A stretch of 64,000 nt of DNA, from the NCBI RefSeq assembly GCF_006716565.1, contig NZ_VFPG01000001.1:186001-250000 (forward strand). Direction: 5' to 3'. The notes beneath the pieces were generated by a model. That model had not been told where the DNA came from. It searched no databases and was given only the letters and a program-made list of their open reading frames with translations. Every line of letters begins with the position of its first letter. The first letter of the stretch is position 1. The position numbers and the translations under genes are program-made. This stretch comes from Nocardia bhagyanarayanae (lineage in GTDB: Bacteria; Actinomycetota; Actinomycetes; Mycobacteriales; Mycobacteriaceae). Positions 18,577 to 28,702 of this stretch are shown in pieces.

Positions 18577-18649
18577 GCGGCGGGTGGGGCCTGCGCCTTC
18601 TGTCCGGCCATGCGTGGGACAGTCGCCGGACTTTTCCGGCCGCGCCCGT

Positions 18650-18856
18650 CTAACCTTCGACCACGGTGACGGCCTCCGGCGCGGGTAGCGCGCAGAGCAC
18701 GCCCGAGGCCAGTTTCTCGAGGTGATGGAGTTGCCGCTCGTGCACCACGATTCGGCGCAACGCCTCGTTGACGGTGGCGTTGCTGTTGGACGTCCCCATG
18801 ATCGCGGCGGCGGCGGCCAACAGCTTCTGGTCGAGATCGATCCGCACGGTGTGCAT
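18650..18856 (-). CDS. VapB-type antitoxin-like protein (orphan)
   Basis: A 68-residue protein starting MHTVRIDLDQKLLAAAAAI, with the ribbon-helix pattern of VapB/type II antitoxins: an N-terminal DNA-binding strand, then a helix and the conserved VNEALRRIV. The ATG at 18856 has a perfect AAGGAGG ribosome-binding site, so it is surely translated. A VapC PIN-domain toxin would normally follow directly downstream, but the gene ends 73 bases from the convergent protease gene with no space for one. The toxin has been lost or lies elsewhere, or this is a solitary transcriptional regulator. It is divergent from the DUF4396 gene. Confidence 0.75.
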   Translation of the reverse strand: MHTVRIDLDQKLLAAAAAIMGTSNSNATVNEALRRIVVHERQLHHLEKLASGVLCALPAPEAVTVVEG

Positions 18857-18941
18857 GCGTCCTCCTTCGTACTTTCGCCATCTTGCGCCATCACCCCCGC
18901 TCATGTCCGGCAAATCGCGTACACGCGCCGCGATACCGGGC

Positions 18942-18969
18942 TTGACTAGGTACCGTACGGGGGTATAGT
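18942..18969 (+). promoter_or_regulatory. Strong promoter with possible CsoR-like operator
   Basis: TTGACT (18942-18947) and TATAGT (18964-18969) are separated by 16 bases, the best sigma-A-type promoter in the window. The expected transcription start is within a base or two of the ATG at 18977, so the mRNA is probably leaderless. The spacer contains TACCGTACGGGGGTA (18951-18965), with TACC/GGTA ends and a central CCGTACGG palindrome. This loosely resembles CsoR-type metal-sensor operators; that link is an inference. Confidence 0.65.
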
Positions 18970-18976
18970 TCGTGCC

Positions 18977-19594
18977 ATGGAACACGGTCACGGAACCCAC
19001 GGGGCACATCACGCGCACGCCGGGCACGCAGGGCATTCCGAACCGACCGCGCACGAAGGCCACACGGCCGGTCGGCACGAGAACCCGCACGCCGCGCACC
19101 AAGCCCACACCGCCGCGCCGGACCACTCCGCACACGCCGGGCATCATCCGGCGGCCACCTGGAAAATGGCCGCGACCGCGACGCTGCACTGCCTCACCGG
19201 CTGCGCCATCGGCGAGGTGCTCGGCCTGGTCATCGGCACCGCGCTGGGCTGGAGCACGTTGCCGACGATGGTGCTCGCCATCGCGCTCGCCTTCGTCTTC
19301 GGCTACGCGCTGACCATCCGCGGCGTGATGAAGGCGGGCGTCGCGTTCGGCGCCGCCTTGTCCGTCGCCTTCGCCGCCGACACCCTCTCGATCACCGTCA
19401 TGGAGATCACCGACAACGCGGTGCTGCTCGCGGTGCCGGGCGCCATGCACGCCGGACTCACCGACGTCCTGTTCTGGGGTTCGCTCTCCTTCGCCTTCGC
19501 CGTCGCCTTCGTGGTCACCACACCGGTGAACAAGTGGCTGATCGGCCGCGGCAAGGGCCACGCGGTGGTGCACGCTTATCACGGCGGTCACTGA
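18977..19594 (+). CDS. DUF4396 membrane protein with His-rich N-terminus
   Basis: A 205-residue integral membrane protein. Residues 1-60 contain more than 15 histidines in HxH and HAGH patterns, a likely metal-binding tail. From residue 62 follows the DUF4396 core WKMAATATLHCLTGCAIGE, with about four hydrophobic helices and a conserved Cys-x-x-x-Cys in the first. The family has no proven function but, from memory, often accompanies copper-handling genes. Here it stands alone, with a strong promoter upstream and a hairpin terminator downstream, so it is a single-gene transcription unit. Copper or another soft metal is a reasonable guess, not shown. Confidence 0.8.
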   Translation: MEHGHGTHGAHHAHAGHAGHSEPTAHEGHTAGRHENPHAAHQAHTAAPDHSAHAGHHPAATWKMAATATLHCLTGCAIGEVLGLVIGTALGWSTLPTMVLAIALAFVFGYALTIRGVMKAGVAFGAALSVAFAADTLSITVMEITDNAVLLAVPGAMHAGLTDVLFWGSLSFAFAVAFVVTTPVNKWLIGRGKGHAVVHAYHGGH

Positions 19595-19644
19595 ATCGCC
19601 ACTGTCACCGTTTCCATGCACCAGACCGGTAATCGACGGAAACG

Positions 19645-19681
19645 GCCCGGCCAGCTAGGCAGTGTGTACAGCTGGCCGGGC
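19645..19681 (+). terminator. Rho-independent terminator
   Basis: GCCCGGCCAGCT and AGCTGGCCGGGC form a perfect 12-bp stem with a 13-base loop, followed by TTTCGTTGT. It lies 50 bases after the DUF4396 stop. Confidence 0.8.
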
Positions 19682-19721
19682 TTTCGTTGTCGGAACGGTC
19701 AGGCGGTGCTTGCATCGAGGT

Positions 19722-20633
19722 ATGTTCACCGAGGCTCAGCTGTACTCGCCGGTCACCCGCAGTGGCGACGGCGACGTGACGGTGCATTTGAGCGATGAGC
19801 ACCCGGGCGTGCACGACCCCGAGTACCGAGCGCGCCGCAATGCCATCGCCGCTCTCGCGCTGGCCTACACGCCGGGCGAACCCGTACCCGAGATCGACTA
19901 CACCGAGGAAGAACAACAGGTCTGGCGGATCGTCTCCGCCGAACTGGCCCGCAAACACCGCACCTACGCGTGCGCGGAGGTCCTGGCCGCCGCGGCTCGG
20001 CTGGATCTACCCGACGACCACATCCCGCAACTCGACGAGGTGACGGCGGCGCTCGCCCCGCTCACCGGCTTCCGCTACGTCCCCGCCGCCGGACTGGTGC
20101 CGCTGCGCGAGTTCTTCGGCTCCTTCGCGGACCGGGTGTTCCACTCGACGCAGTACATCCGGCATCACTCCGCCCCGCTCTACACGCCCGAGCCGGACGC
20201 GATCCACGAGATCATCGGGCACGCCAACCAGATCGCCAGCCCCCGCTTCGCCGCGATCTACGAAACCGTCGGCGCGGCGGTCGCCAGGCTGACCACCGAG
20301 ACGGCCCTGAAATTCCTCGCCGATGTGTTCTGGTTCTCGATGGAGTTCGGTGTCGTCCGCGAGCACGGCGAAATCCGCTGCTACGGCGCGGGCCTGCTGT
20401 CCTCCTACGGCGAGCTGGACGAGTTCCGGCGGGCCGAGCTGCGGCCGCTCGACGTGGTCGCCATGGGAACCGCCGTCTACGACATCACCCACTACCAGCC
20501 GATTCTCTACTGCGCCGAGTCGGTTTCGGAGATCGAGGACGTGATCGGCGGCTTCTTCGCCGAGATGGACGACGACACTCCCCTGCGCGCCTTGCGCGAT
20601 CAGAAGCGACCGTCGGTGGCCGAGGCGAGCTGA
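19722..20633 (+). CDS. phhA: Phenylalanine 4-monooxygenase
   Basis: A non-heme iron, tetrahydropterin-dependent enzyme that hydroxylates phenylalanine to tyrosine, the first step of phenylalanine degradation. It has 303 residues, close to bacterial PhhA. The iron ligands are visible as HEIIGH (His162, His167) and Glu208 in FWFSMEFG. The pterin-binding region GFRYVPAAGLVPLREF is conserved. It lacks the N-terminal ACT regulatory domain of animal enzymes. The ATG at 19722 follows GAGG at very short spacing. It is convergent with the TetR gene, only five bases apart. No pterin recycling gene is adjacent. Confidence 0.93.
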   Translation: MFTEAQLYSPVTRSGDGDVTVHLSDEHPGVHDPEYRARRNAIAALALAYTPGEPVPEIDYTEEEQQVWRIVSAELARKHRTYACAEVLAAAARLDLPDDHIPQLDEVTAALAPLTGFRYVPAAGLVPLREFFGSFADRVFHSTQYIRHHSAPLYTPEPDAIHEIIGHANQIASPRFAAIYETVGAAVARLTTETALKFLADVFWFSMEFGVVREHGEIRCYGAGLLSSYGELDEFRRAELRPLDVVAMGTAVYDITHYQPILYCAESVSEIEDVIGGFFAEMDDDTPLRALRDQKRPSVAEAS

Positions 20634-20638
20634 CGCGG

Positions 20639-21250
20639 TCAGCCGACGGAAGGGTTCAGCGGCAGACCGGCGTCGAGGAAGTCCATCGCGCGCCCGAGGT
20701 TGTCCGCGTTCACCGGCGCGCGCAGCGAGATGGCGAGGCCCGCTCCGGCGACCGCACCGGCCGCCACGCGGACCTCGAAGTCGTCCGCGGGGCGGCCGAG
20801 GTATTCGGCGAACAGCTCGGCGATCATATCGATGCCGCGCTCGAGCTCGATACCGATGGCCGCGCGCAGTTCCGGCACGTGGTAGAGCAGGGCTTGGCGC
20901 TCCTGCTCGAAGGCCAGTTCCTCGGGCGTCAAGGTGGCGAACGCGGTGTCCATCGCTTGGCGGAAGGCCAGAATCGGGGAAAGCCCGCGCGGCTGGCGAC
21001 GGATCTCCTCGATCAGCACCGGATCCAGGTCGTCGGCGATGACCAACTGCTCCTTGGTCGGGAAGTAGCGGAAGAAGGTGCTCGGCGAGACGTCGGCCGC
21101 CGCGGCGATCTGCTCGATCGTGGTCTCCCCGTAGCCCTGCTCGCGGAACAGCCGGAACGCCTCGGTGCGAATCGTCCGGCGGGTCCGCTCCTTCTTCCGC
21201 TCACGCAATCCCGGCGCCGCGACACCCTCACCCGTTGACTCAACCGACAT
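20639..21250 (-). CDS. TetR family repressor of the adjacent exporter
   Basis: About 203 residues. The N-terminal helix-turn-helix is clear: RKKERTRRTIRTEAFRLFRE, then TTIEQIAAAADVSPSTFFRYFPTKEQL. The C-terminal part is a helical ligand domain ending in a typical TetR_C tail. I give ATG 21250; ATG 21268 is an alternative. Either start lies inside the 3' end of the MFS gene, so the repressor is translated as the second gene of the exporter operon. A perfect palindrome overlaps the operon promoter at 22801, so self-regulation is likely. The inducer is probably a transported compound. Confidence 0.9.
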   Translation of the reverse strand: MSVESTGEGVAAPGLRERKKERTRRTIRTEAFRLFREQGYGETTIEQIAAAADVSPSTFFRYFPTKEQLVIADDLDPVLIEEIRRQPRGLSPILAFRQAMDTAFATLTPEELAFEQERQALLYHVPELRAAIGIELERGIDMIAELFAEYLGRPADDFEVRVAAGAVAGAGLAISLRAPVNADNLGRAMDFLDAGLPLNPSVG

Positions 21251-22769
21251 GCGTCGATTCTGACTCATCGAGCGCCGTCGCGGCGGCAGGTGCGTCGACC
21301 GGCTCCGGCGCGCGGCGCGGCAGCACCCACAGCGCCAGCGGCACCGACACCGCGCAGAGGGCGGCGCAGACCCACAGCATCAGGCTCATCCCGCCGACGA
21401 AAGCCGACTGGACCTGCGCCAGCGCGTCCGCGCTCCCGCTCGCCTTCGCCGCGGCCGCCCCGCCGCTCACACCGTCGTCGTAGGGCGCGACGTTCAGCGC
21501 ACCGAGTTCGGCGCGGTACCGGGTGACGAGCACGGTGCCGAGCAACGCGACGCCGATGGTGCCCGCCGCCTGCCGCAGCGCCTGCATCAGCGCGGACCCG
21601 ACGCCGCCGCGCGCGACGTCCAGATCGTCGATGGCGACCGACATCGCGACCGGCATGCTCATGCCCATGCCGATGCCGACCAGCGTGATCCAACACGCGG
21701 TGAACCAGTAGGCGCTGGCCACGTCGGTCAGCGCGCCCCAGCCCAGGCCGATGCCGAGCAGCACCAGTCCCGCCGTGACCGCCGTCCGCGCACCGGCTTT
21801 GGGCAGCAACCGGTCCCCCAGCCGCGCGCCGACCACCACGCCGCCGATCATCGGAAGCAGCCGCAGTCCGCTGCCGAGCGCGTCGGCGCCGAGCACCTCC
21901 TGGTAGTACTGCGGCACGGTGAAGAACATGCCGAACATCGCGAAGGTGATCAGCACGGCGAACGCCGAGCCCCAGCGGAAACCCTTGGCGCGGAACAATT
22001 CCAGGTCGATCAGCGCGTGCCGGTGGCGCCGCTGCCACAGCAGGAACGCCGCTGTCGCGGTCGCGCCGCAGGCGAGCAGGACCCAGGCCACCGCGTCGCC
22101 CCAGCTCTCTTCGCCGAAGCGAATGAAACCATAGGTGACACCGAGCATCCCGAGCATCGACAGCACGACCCCGGCAAGATCGATCGGACGCCGTTCCGGA
22201 TTACGCGATTCCGGCACCAGCGCCGTCACCGCCGCCGCGGCGATCAGCACCATCGGCACGTTGATCAGAAAGACCGAACCCCACCAGAAATTGTCGACCA
22301 GCCAGCCGCCGAGCACCGGACCCAGCGGCAGACCGAGCGAGGTCGCGGTGACCCAGATCGACATGGCGCGGGCCCGTTCCCGCTGCTCGGGGAACAGCAC
22401 CGGAAGCACCGCCATGGACAGCGGCGTCATGGCCGCCGCGGCGATGCCGAGCACCACCCGCGCCGCGATCAGCTGCCCCGAGGTCTCCGCGAAGGCGCAG
22501 GCGAGCGAGGCGAGACCGAACAAGACCAGCGCCGCGAGCAGGATCTTCTTGCGCCCGTAGCGGTCACCGAGCGCTCCCGCGGGGAGCATGAACGCCGCGA
22601 GCGCCAGCGTGTAGGCCGAGCTGAACCATTGCAGCGCACTGGTATTCGCGTTCAGGTCGACGGCAAGGGTGGGCAGCGCGACGGTCAGGACGGTCATATC
22701 GAGGCCGATGGTCAGCATGGCGAGGGCCAGCGCGCCGAGCGCGAGCCACCGTCGGGTATCCGCGTTCAC
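21240..22769 (-). CDS. MFS drug exporter, DHA2 (EmrB/QacA) family
   Basis: A 509-residue inner-membrane protein with about 14 hydrophobic helices. It has the family motif A GDRYGRKK after the second helix and the antiporter-type motif C around GIAAAAMTPLS/GLPLGPVLGG. Proton-driven export of lipophilic cations or antibiotics is the family role. It starts at GTG 22769 with GGAGG five bases upstream. It overlaps the following TetR gene and has a TetR-type palindrome over its -10 region. The Ala/Asp/Glu-rich cytoplasmic C-terminus ends at 21240. Confidence 0.93.
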   Translation of the reverse strand: MNADTRRWLALGALALAMLTIGLDMTVLTVALPTLAVDLNANTSALQWFSSAYTLALAAFMLPAGALGDRYGRKKILLAALVLFGLASLACAFAETSGQLIAARVVLGIAAAAMTPLSMAVLPVLFPEQRERARAMSIWVTATSLGLPLGPVLGGWLVDNFWWGSVFLINVPMVLIAAAAVTALVPESRNPERRPIDLAGVVLSMLGMLGVTYGFIRFGEESWGDAVAWVLLACGATATAAFLLWQRRHRHALIDLELFRAKGFRWGSAFAVLITFAMFGMFFTVPQYYQEVLGADALGSGLRLLPMIGGVVVGARLGDRLLPKAGARTAVTAGLVLLGIGLGWGALTDVASAYWFTACWITLVGIGMGMSMPVAMSVAIDDLDVARGGVGSALMQALRQAAGTIGVALLGTVLVTRYRAELGALNVAPYDDGVSGGAAAAKASGSADALAQVQSAFVGGMSLMLWVCAALCAVSVPLALWVLPRRAPEPVDAPAAATALDESESTHVG

Positions 22770-22800
22770 GATTCCTCCAGAAATGGAAGTTACTACCTTT

Positions 22801-22833
22801 TGATAGTAGCTATCATTTTATGAAGGCTGTCAA
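22801..22833 (-). promoter_or_regulatory. Promoter and TetR operator of the MFS-TetR operon
   Basis: On the minus strand, TTGACA (22833-22828) and TACTAT (22808-22803) are separated by 19 bases. The -10 lies inside the perfect palindrome TGATAGTAGCTATCA (22801-22815). A bound repressor would block the polymerase. Confidence 0.65.
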
Positions 22834-22850
22834 TACCGACGGTCGACCAC

Positions 22851-22960
22851 GCGCGGTCTATTGACGGACTTCGTCCGACTGCGCCCGTTAGGCGTACCTC
22901 CGCATTCGCTCCGGCCATGCGCGGTCTATTGACGGACTTCGTCCGGCGGCGCCCGTTAGG
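22851..22960 (+). repeat. 42-bp direct repeat, 68-bp period
   Basis: Bases 22851-22892 and 22919-22960 are 40/42 identical. Each holds TTGACG, the hairpin GGACTTCGTCC and a GTTAGG motif. In the second copy TAGGCT (22957-22962) stands eight bases before the carboxypeptidase ATG and can serve as its -10. The spacer 22891-22924 recurs in inverted form at 25875-25908 with two mismatches. Confidence 0.8.
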
Positions 22961-22970
22961 CTCGCTCCCG

Positions 22971-24266
22971 ATGAGAATCCCGCACCCCCGCCACCGCGCC
23001 GCGCGCTGTCTCGCCGGTGCGCTCGCCGCCGCCACCCTTCTCGGCGGCGCTTTCGCCGCACCGGCTTTCGCGGCGCCGACGACCACCACGACAGCGCCGT
23101 TCACCACCCCGAACACGGACAACTGCCCGCAGAAGACCAAGCCGCCCGCGCCGATCGACGCGTCCGAGGTGCCCGCGCCGGGCCAGCCGACGCCCGGCCC
23201 GCTGGCGGTTCCCGTGCCTCCGGTGGGCGGGACGAGGATGGGCGAGTGCGGCGTTGTGCTGCCGAAGGGTGCGCCGCCACCGCCGAAGGACATCTCCGCG
23301 ACCGCGTGGATGGTGTCGGATCTGGACACCGGCGAGGTGCTCGCGGCCAAGGACCCGCACGGGCGCTACCGGCCCGCCAGCACGATCAAGGTGCTGCTCG
23401 CCACCGTCGCGCTGCGCACGCTGCAACTGGACACGGTGGTCACCGGAACGCAGGCGGACGCGGACGTCGACGGCACCCGCGTCGGCATCGGCCCCGGCGG
23501 TCGCTACACCAACCGCCAGCTCATGCAGGCGCTGATCATGGCCTCGGGCAACGACGCCGCGCACGCGATCGCGGCCCAGCTCGGCGGTGACGACGCCGCC
23601 GTGGCGAAGATGAACGAGCTGGCGAAGTCGTTGTACGCCTTCGATACTCGCGCGGCGACGCCGTCCGGGCTGGACGGTCCCGGCATGAGCACGTCGGCCT
23701 ACGACCTGTCGCTGCTGTTCCGCGAGGCGATGACGATCCCGCTGTTCGCCGAGTTCATCCGCACCGAGCAGATCGATTTCCCCGGTTACCCCAAGAATCC
23801 GAAGATCCCGGACGACATTGACCACCCGGGGTTCGCCGTCGGCAACGACAATCACCTGCTGTTCAACTACGAGGGCGCGCTCGGCGGCAAGACCGGCTTC
23901 ACCGACGACGCGCGGCAGACCTTCGTCGCGGCCGCGCAGCGCGACGGGCGCAGGCTGGCCGTGACTCTGTTGCAAGCCGAGGTGCGCCCGCTGCGGCCGT
24001 GGGAGCAGGCGGCCCGGCTGCTCGACTACGGTTTCGCGCTGCCCGCGGGCACCCAGGTGGGCATGCTGCCGAACCACAACGCGACGGACGCGAAATCGAC
24101 TGCGGCCCTTGCGGCTCCGCCGGGACCGGAGGGCGGCGACGTGCTCGCCAGCCCGCCGCACGAGCGCGACCACGCGAGCGTCCGCACGCTGCTGATGGTC
24201 GGCGGCATCGTGCTGATCCTGTTCCTGCTGCTCAAGGCGCGGCGCGTCAGCCGCCAACGGCGCTGA
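22971..24266 (+). CDS. D-alanyl-D-alanine carboxypeptidase (penicillin-binding protein, DacB type)
   Basis: An extracytoplasmic enzyme that trims the terminal D-Ala of peptidoglycan stem peptides. It has 431 residues: a signal peptide (1-34, cleavage near AFAAP), a Pro/Thr-rich linker (36-105), then a serine DD-peptidase domain with S137-T-I-K140 (SxxK), S192-G-N194 and the KTG box at 307-309. A C-terminal hydrophobic segment [15 protein letters not shown] and basic tail anchor it in the membrane. It corresponds by position to M. tuberculosis dacB1 (Rv3330). The ATG at 22971 lies eight bases after TAGGCT, suggesting a leaderless mRNA. Confidence 0.93.
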   Translation: MRIPHPRHRAARCLAGALAAATLLGGAFAAPAFAAPTTTTTAPFTTPNTDNCPQKTKPPAPIDASEVPAPGQPTPGPLAVPVPPVGGTRMGECGVVLPKGAPPPPKDISATAWMVSDLDTGEVLAAKDPHGRYRPASTIKVLLATVALRTLQLDTVVTGTQADADVDGTRVGIGPGGRYTNRQLMQALIMASGNDAAHAIAAQLGGDDAAVAKMNELAKSLYAFDTRAATPSGLDGPGMSTSAYDLSLLFREAMTIPLFAEFIRTEQIDFPGYPKNPKIPDDIDHPGFAVGNDNHLLFNYEGALGGKTGFTDDARQTFVAAAQRDGRRLAVTLLQAEVRPLRPWEQAARLLDYGFALPAGTQVGMLPNHNATDAKSTAALAAPPGPEGGDVLASPPHERDHASVRTLLMVGGIVLILFLLLKARRVSRQRR

Positions 24267-24332
24267 GCGGATGCGGTTCTCCGGCCCGAGTACGGTGAGC
24301 GAGGTTCTGCGCTCCGGGTATAGGGCACCGGC

Positions 24333-24850
24333 TTCAGCGCCGCCTGCGCGAGGGCGGCCCAGCCGCCGCGTATCAGCGCGCCGAGTTCACTGCCGCCCTG
24401 CGCAGGCTAACCAGCCAGCGAGCAGCCAGGGCGCCCGCGCGGAGTTCAGCGCCGCCTGCGCAGGGTAGCCAGCCCGCCAGCAGCCAGCGCGCCCACGCCG
24501 AATTCAGCACCGCCTGCGCAGCGCAGCCAGCCCGCCAGCGGCCAGCGCGCCCACGCCGAATTCAGCACCACCTGCGCAGCGCAGCCAGCCCGCCAGCGGC
24601 CAGCGCGCCCACGCCGAATTCAGCACCACCTGCGCAGCGCAGCCAGCCCGCCAGCAGCCAACGCTCCCGCGCCGAATTCAGCACCACCTGCGCAGCGCAA
24701 CCAGCCCGCCAGCAGCCAACGCTCCCGCGCCGAATTCAGCACCACCTGCGCAGCGCAACCAGCCCGCCAGCAGCCAACGCTCCCGCGCGGAGTTCAGCGC
24801 CGCCTGCGCAGGGTGGCCAGCCCGAGGGCGGCCAGCGCGCCCGCGCCGAA
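24333..24850. repeat. 58-bp minisatellite derived from the 3' end of the BrkB-type gene
   Basis: TTCAGC/TTCAC-led units begin at 24333, 24386, 24445, 24503, 24561, 24619, 24677, 24735 and 24793. From 24445 on the period is exactly 58 bp; the first two units are shorter or longer (53 and 59 bp) and divergent. The unit at 24793-24850 is the last coding segment of the BrkB-type gene, including its stop. The middle units are nearly identical: those at 24677 and 24735 differ only in their last three bases. The 527 bases between the carboxypeptidase and the BrkB-type stop hold no other gene. Confidence 0.93.
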
Positions 24851-25816
24851 GTATGCCGCGCCGCTGCCGAGCGGTCGGCCATTGTCGATCACGCGCGGCT
24901 GGATGACGGCCGGTGCGGGCGCGGCGACCTCGGCCTCGGGCTCGTTCTCCGAGGCGGTCGCGGCCCACGCGGTCGCGAACAGGATGATGCGGTAGGTGAT
25001 GTAGCTGAACACCATCAGACCGATGATCGAACCGAAGGCCGCCCCGGCCGGACTGCGCAGCACGATCTGCAGGTAGATCGAGGCGACGATCTTGAAGATC
25101 TCGAAGGCGATCGCGGCGATCAGCGCGGCTTTCGCGGCGCTGGCGACCGTGACGGGCTCGCGAGGCAACCTGGCGATGATCCATGCGAACACCGCCCAGC
25201 TCGCCAGCAGCGCGAACAGGATCGACAGCAGCGTCAACAGCACGCGGGCGCCGGGCAGGTCGGCGAGGCCGTAGCGTTCGAGCAGCTGAGCGCCGAGATC
25301 GCTCGAGGCCAGCGCCGAAAGACCGAGCGACGCCACGAAAGCCAGGCCGAGGCCGATCAGCGCGCCGAGATCGGAGATCTTGGTGCGAATCCAGTTGCCT
25401 TCCTCGTGCTTCTGTTCCCACTGCTCGGTGAGCGCGGCGCGCAGGTTCGCCATCCAGCCGAGCCCTGCGTAGAGGCCGGCGAGCAGCCCGAGGACGCCGA
25501 CCGTGCCGCGAGATCGGACCGCCTGGTCGATGAGAGCGTTGAGCTGGGTGCCCAGCTCGCCGGGAATGGTTTCGACGATCTTGTCCTGAAGCTCCTGGAA
25601 CAGCTCCTGATTGCCCGCGAGCACGAAGCCCGCGACCGCGAACGCCACCATCAGCAACGGAAACAGCGACAGCACAGTGAAATACGTGATCCCGGCCGCG
25701 TAGTAGTCGCCGCGTTGGCGCTGGTAGCGGCCACCGGCCCGGATCAGATGGTCCAGCCAGGGCCGCGCCTGCACGCGGCGTTCGATCCCGGCCTTGATGT
25801 TGTCGATCGCCTGCAC
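24794..25816 (-). CDS. YihY/BrkB family inner-membrane protein
   Basis: About 340 residues with six or more hydrophobic helices and the family motifs GGRYQRQRGDYYAAGITYFTVL, FPLLMVAFAVAG and AGLYAGLGWMANLR. An acidic/Pro linker (ENEPEAEVAAPAPA) precedes a short C-terminal GAGALAALGLATLRRRR. The function is unproven; E. coli YihY was once called RNase BN in error. I give GTG 25816, which has GAAGGGG before it. ATG 25867 would add 17 residues. It corresponds by place to Rv3335c beside trpS. Its last 58 bases are the founder unit of the minisatellite downstream. Confidence 0.88.
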   Translation of the reverse strand: MQAIDNIKAGIERRVQARPWLDHLIRAGGRYQRQRGDYYAAGITYFTVLSLFPLLMVAFAVAGFVLAGNQELFQELQDKIVETIPGELGTQLNALIDQAVRSRGTVGVLGLLAGLYAGLGWMANLRAALTEQWEQKHEEGNWIRTKISDLGALIGLGLAFVASLGLSALASSDLGAQLLERYGLADLPGARVLLTLLSILFALLASWAVFAWIIARLPREPVTVASAAKAALIAAIAFEIFKIVASIYLQIVLRSPAGAAFGSIIGLMVFSYITYRIILFATAWAATASENEPEAEVAAPAPAVIQPRVIDNGRPLGSGAAYFGAGALAALGLATLRRRR

Positions 25817-25874
25817 CTGCTCGCCCCTTCGACGCCTCCTGACGAACCCGGCCCGTGCGCGGCCCATCGACTCC

Positions 25875-25908
25875 CCGCGCACGGCCGGAGCGAAGGCGGA
25901 GGTACGCC
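25875..25908. repeat. Inverted copy of an intergenic repeat
   Basis: This 34-bp sequence matches the reverse complement of 22891-22924 at 32 of 34 positions. It lies between the trpS stop and the BrkB-type gene start. With the second location it indicates a dispersed intergenic repeat family. Confidence 0.7.
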
Positions 25909-25929
25909 CTCGCAAGCGTCGTACCCGGG

Positions 25930-27928
<1,999 letters not shown>

Positions 27929-27975
27929 CGTTGTCTCCTCGGCGAAAGACCCGGCCTGTGCCGGGACCGACTGCA

Positions 27976-28028
27976 TCTGGCAATAGAATCCACCAGATCC
28001 CCCCTTCTGGCAATACCCCCTACCAGAA
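27976..28028. promoter_or_regulatory. Twin TetR operators in a divergent promoter
   Basis: TCTGG-N12-CCAGA occurs at 27976-27997 and again at 28006-28027, exactly 30 bp apart (three helical turns). Both left arms read TCTGGCAATA. A further half-site, CCAGAATCGT, recurs at 28041-28050. The sites lie between the DUF2236 gene and its divergent TetR gene. Confidence 0.75.
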
Positions 28029-28052
28029 TCGTTGTCGTGCCAGAATCGTGCT

Positions 28053-28688
28053 GTGACAGCGCAGCGGACCTACGGCGGCATCTCCGCCGACCAGCGCAGG
28101 GCACAGCGCCGCACGGCCCTGCTGGACGCGGCGCTCGAGATCGTCGGCACCCAGGGCATCGCCAAGCTGACCGTCTCCGGCCTGTGCGCGCAGGCCGGGC
28201 TCAACGAGCGCTACTACTACGAGAACTTCGACAGCCGCGACGCCGTGCTGACCGCGTTGACCGATCGGATCGCCGAGGAACTGGCCGTCGCCATCCTGGG
28301 CGGCCTGCGCGAGGCGCCGGACGACCCGCGCGCCAAGGCGCATTCGGCCATCGCGGCGGGCATCCACATGCTCACCGACGATCCGCGCAAGGCGAAGGTC
28401 GCGCTGATCGCGGGCATGGCGACGCCGGAGCTGCGGGCCCGCACCACCGAGACGATCCGGGTATTCGCGCGCATGGTCGCGGCGGAGGGCATCGACTTCT
28501 ACGGCATCACCGAGCCGCAACCGGACCCGGCCATCTTCTTCCGCGCGACCTACCTGGTCGGCGGTCTCGTGCAGACGCTGACCACGTGGCTGCAAGGCGA
28601 TCTGCCGCTCAGCAAAGAAGAGCTCATCGAGCACACCACGGATGTGTTCGTCCTGCTCGGCGAGGATTTGGCACGCCGCCTCGGCTGA
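28053..28688 (+). CDS. TetR family regulator
   Basis: 211 residues. The N-terminal HTH is present (RRTALLDAALEIVGTQG, then LTVSGLCAQAGLNERYYYENFDSRDAVL). The C-terminal ligand domain has a typical helical pattern. GTG 28053 is chosen as the start; upstream codons fall in the operator region. It is divergent from the DUF2236 oxygenase gene, and the twin operators between them imply that it controls both. A hairpin terminator at 28703 ends it. The YYYENF recognition-helix variant is common in actinobacterial regulators of lipid-like ligands. Confidence 0.9.
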   Translation: MTAQRTYGGISADQRRAQRRTALLDAALEIVGTQGIAKLTVSGLCAQAGLNERYYYENFDSRDAVLTALTDRIAEELAVAILGGLREAPDDPRAKAHSAIAAGIHMLTDDPRKAKVALIAGMATPELRARTTETIRVFARMVAAEGIDFYGITEPQPDPAIFFRATYLVGGLVQTLTTWLQGDLPLSKEELIEHTTDVFVLLGEDLARRLG

Positions 28689-28702
28689 CCGACCGGAAAC
28701 TC

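Noticed and set aside
24333..24850. 58-bp repeats as a CRISPR array
   Set aside because: The units are directly adjacent with no unique spacers, are longer than CRISPR repeats, match a coding gene end, and no cas gene is present.
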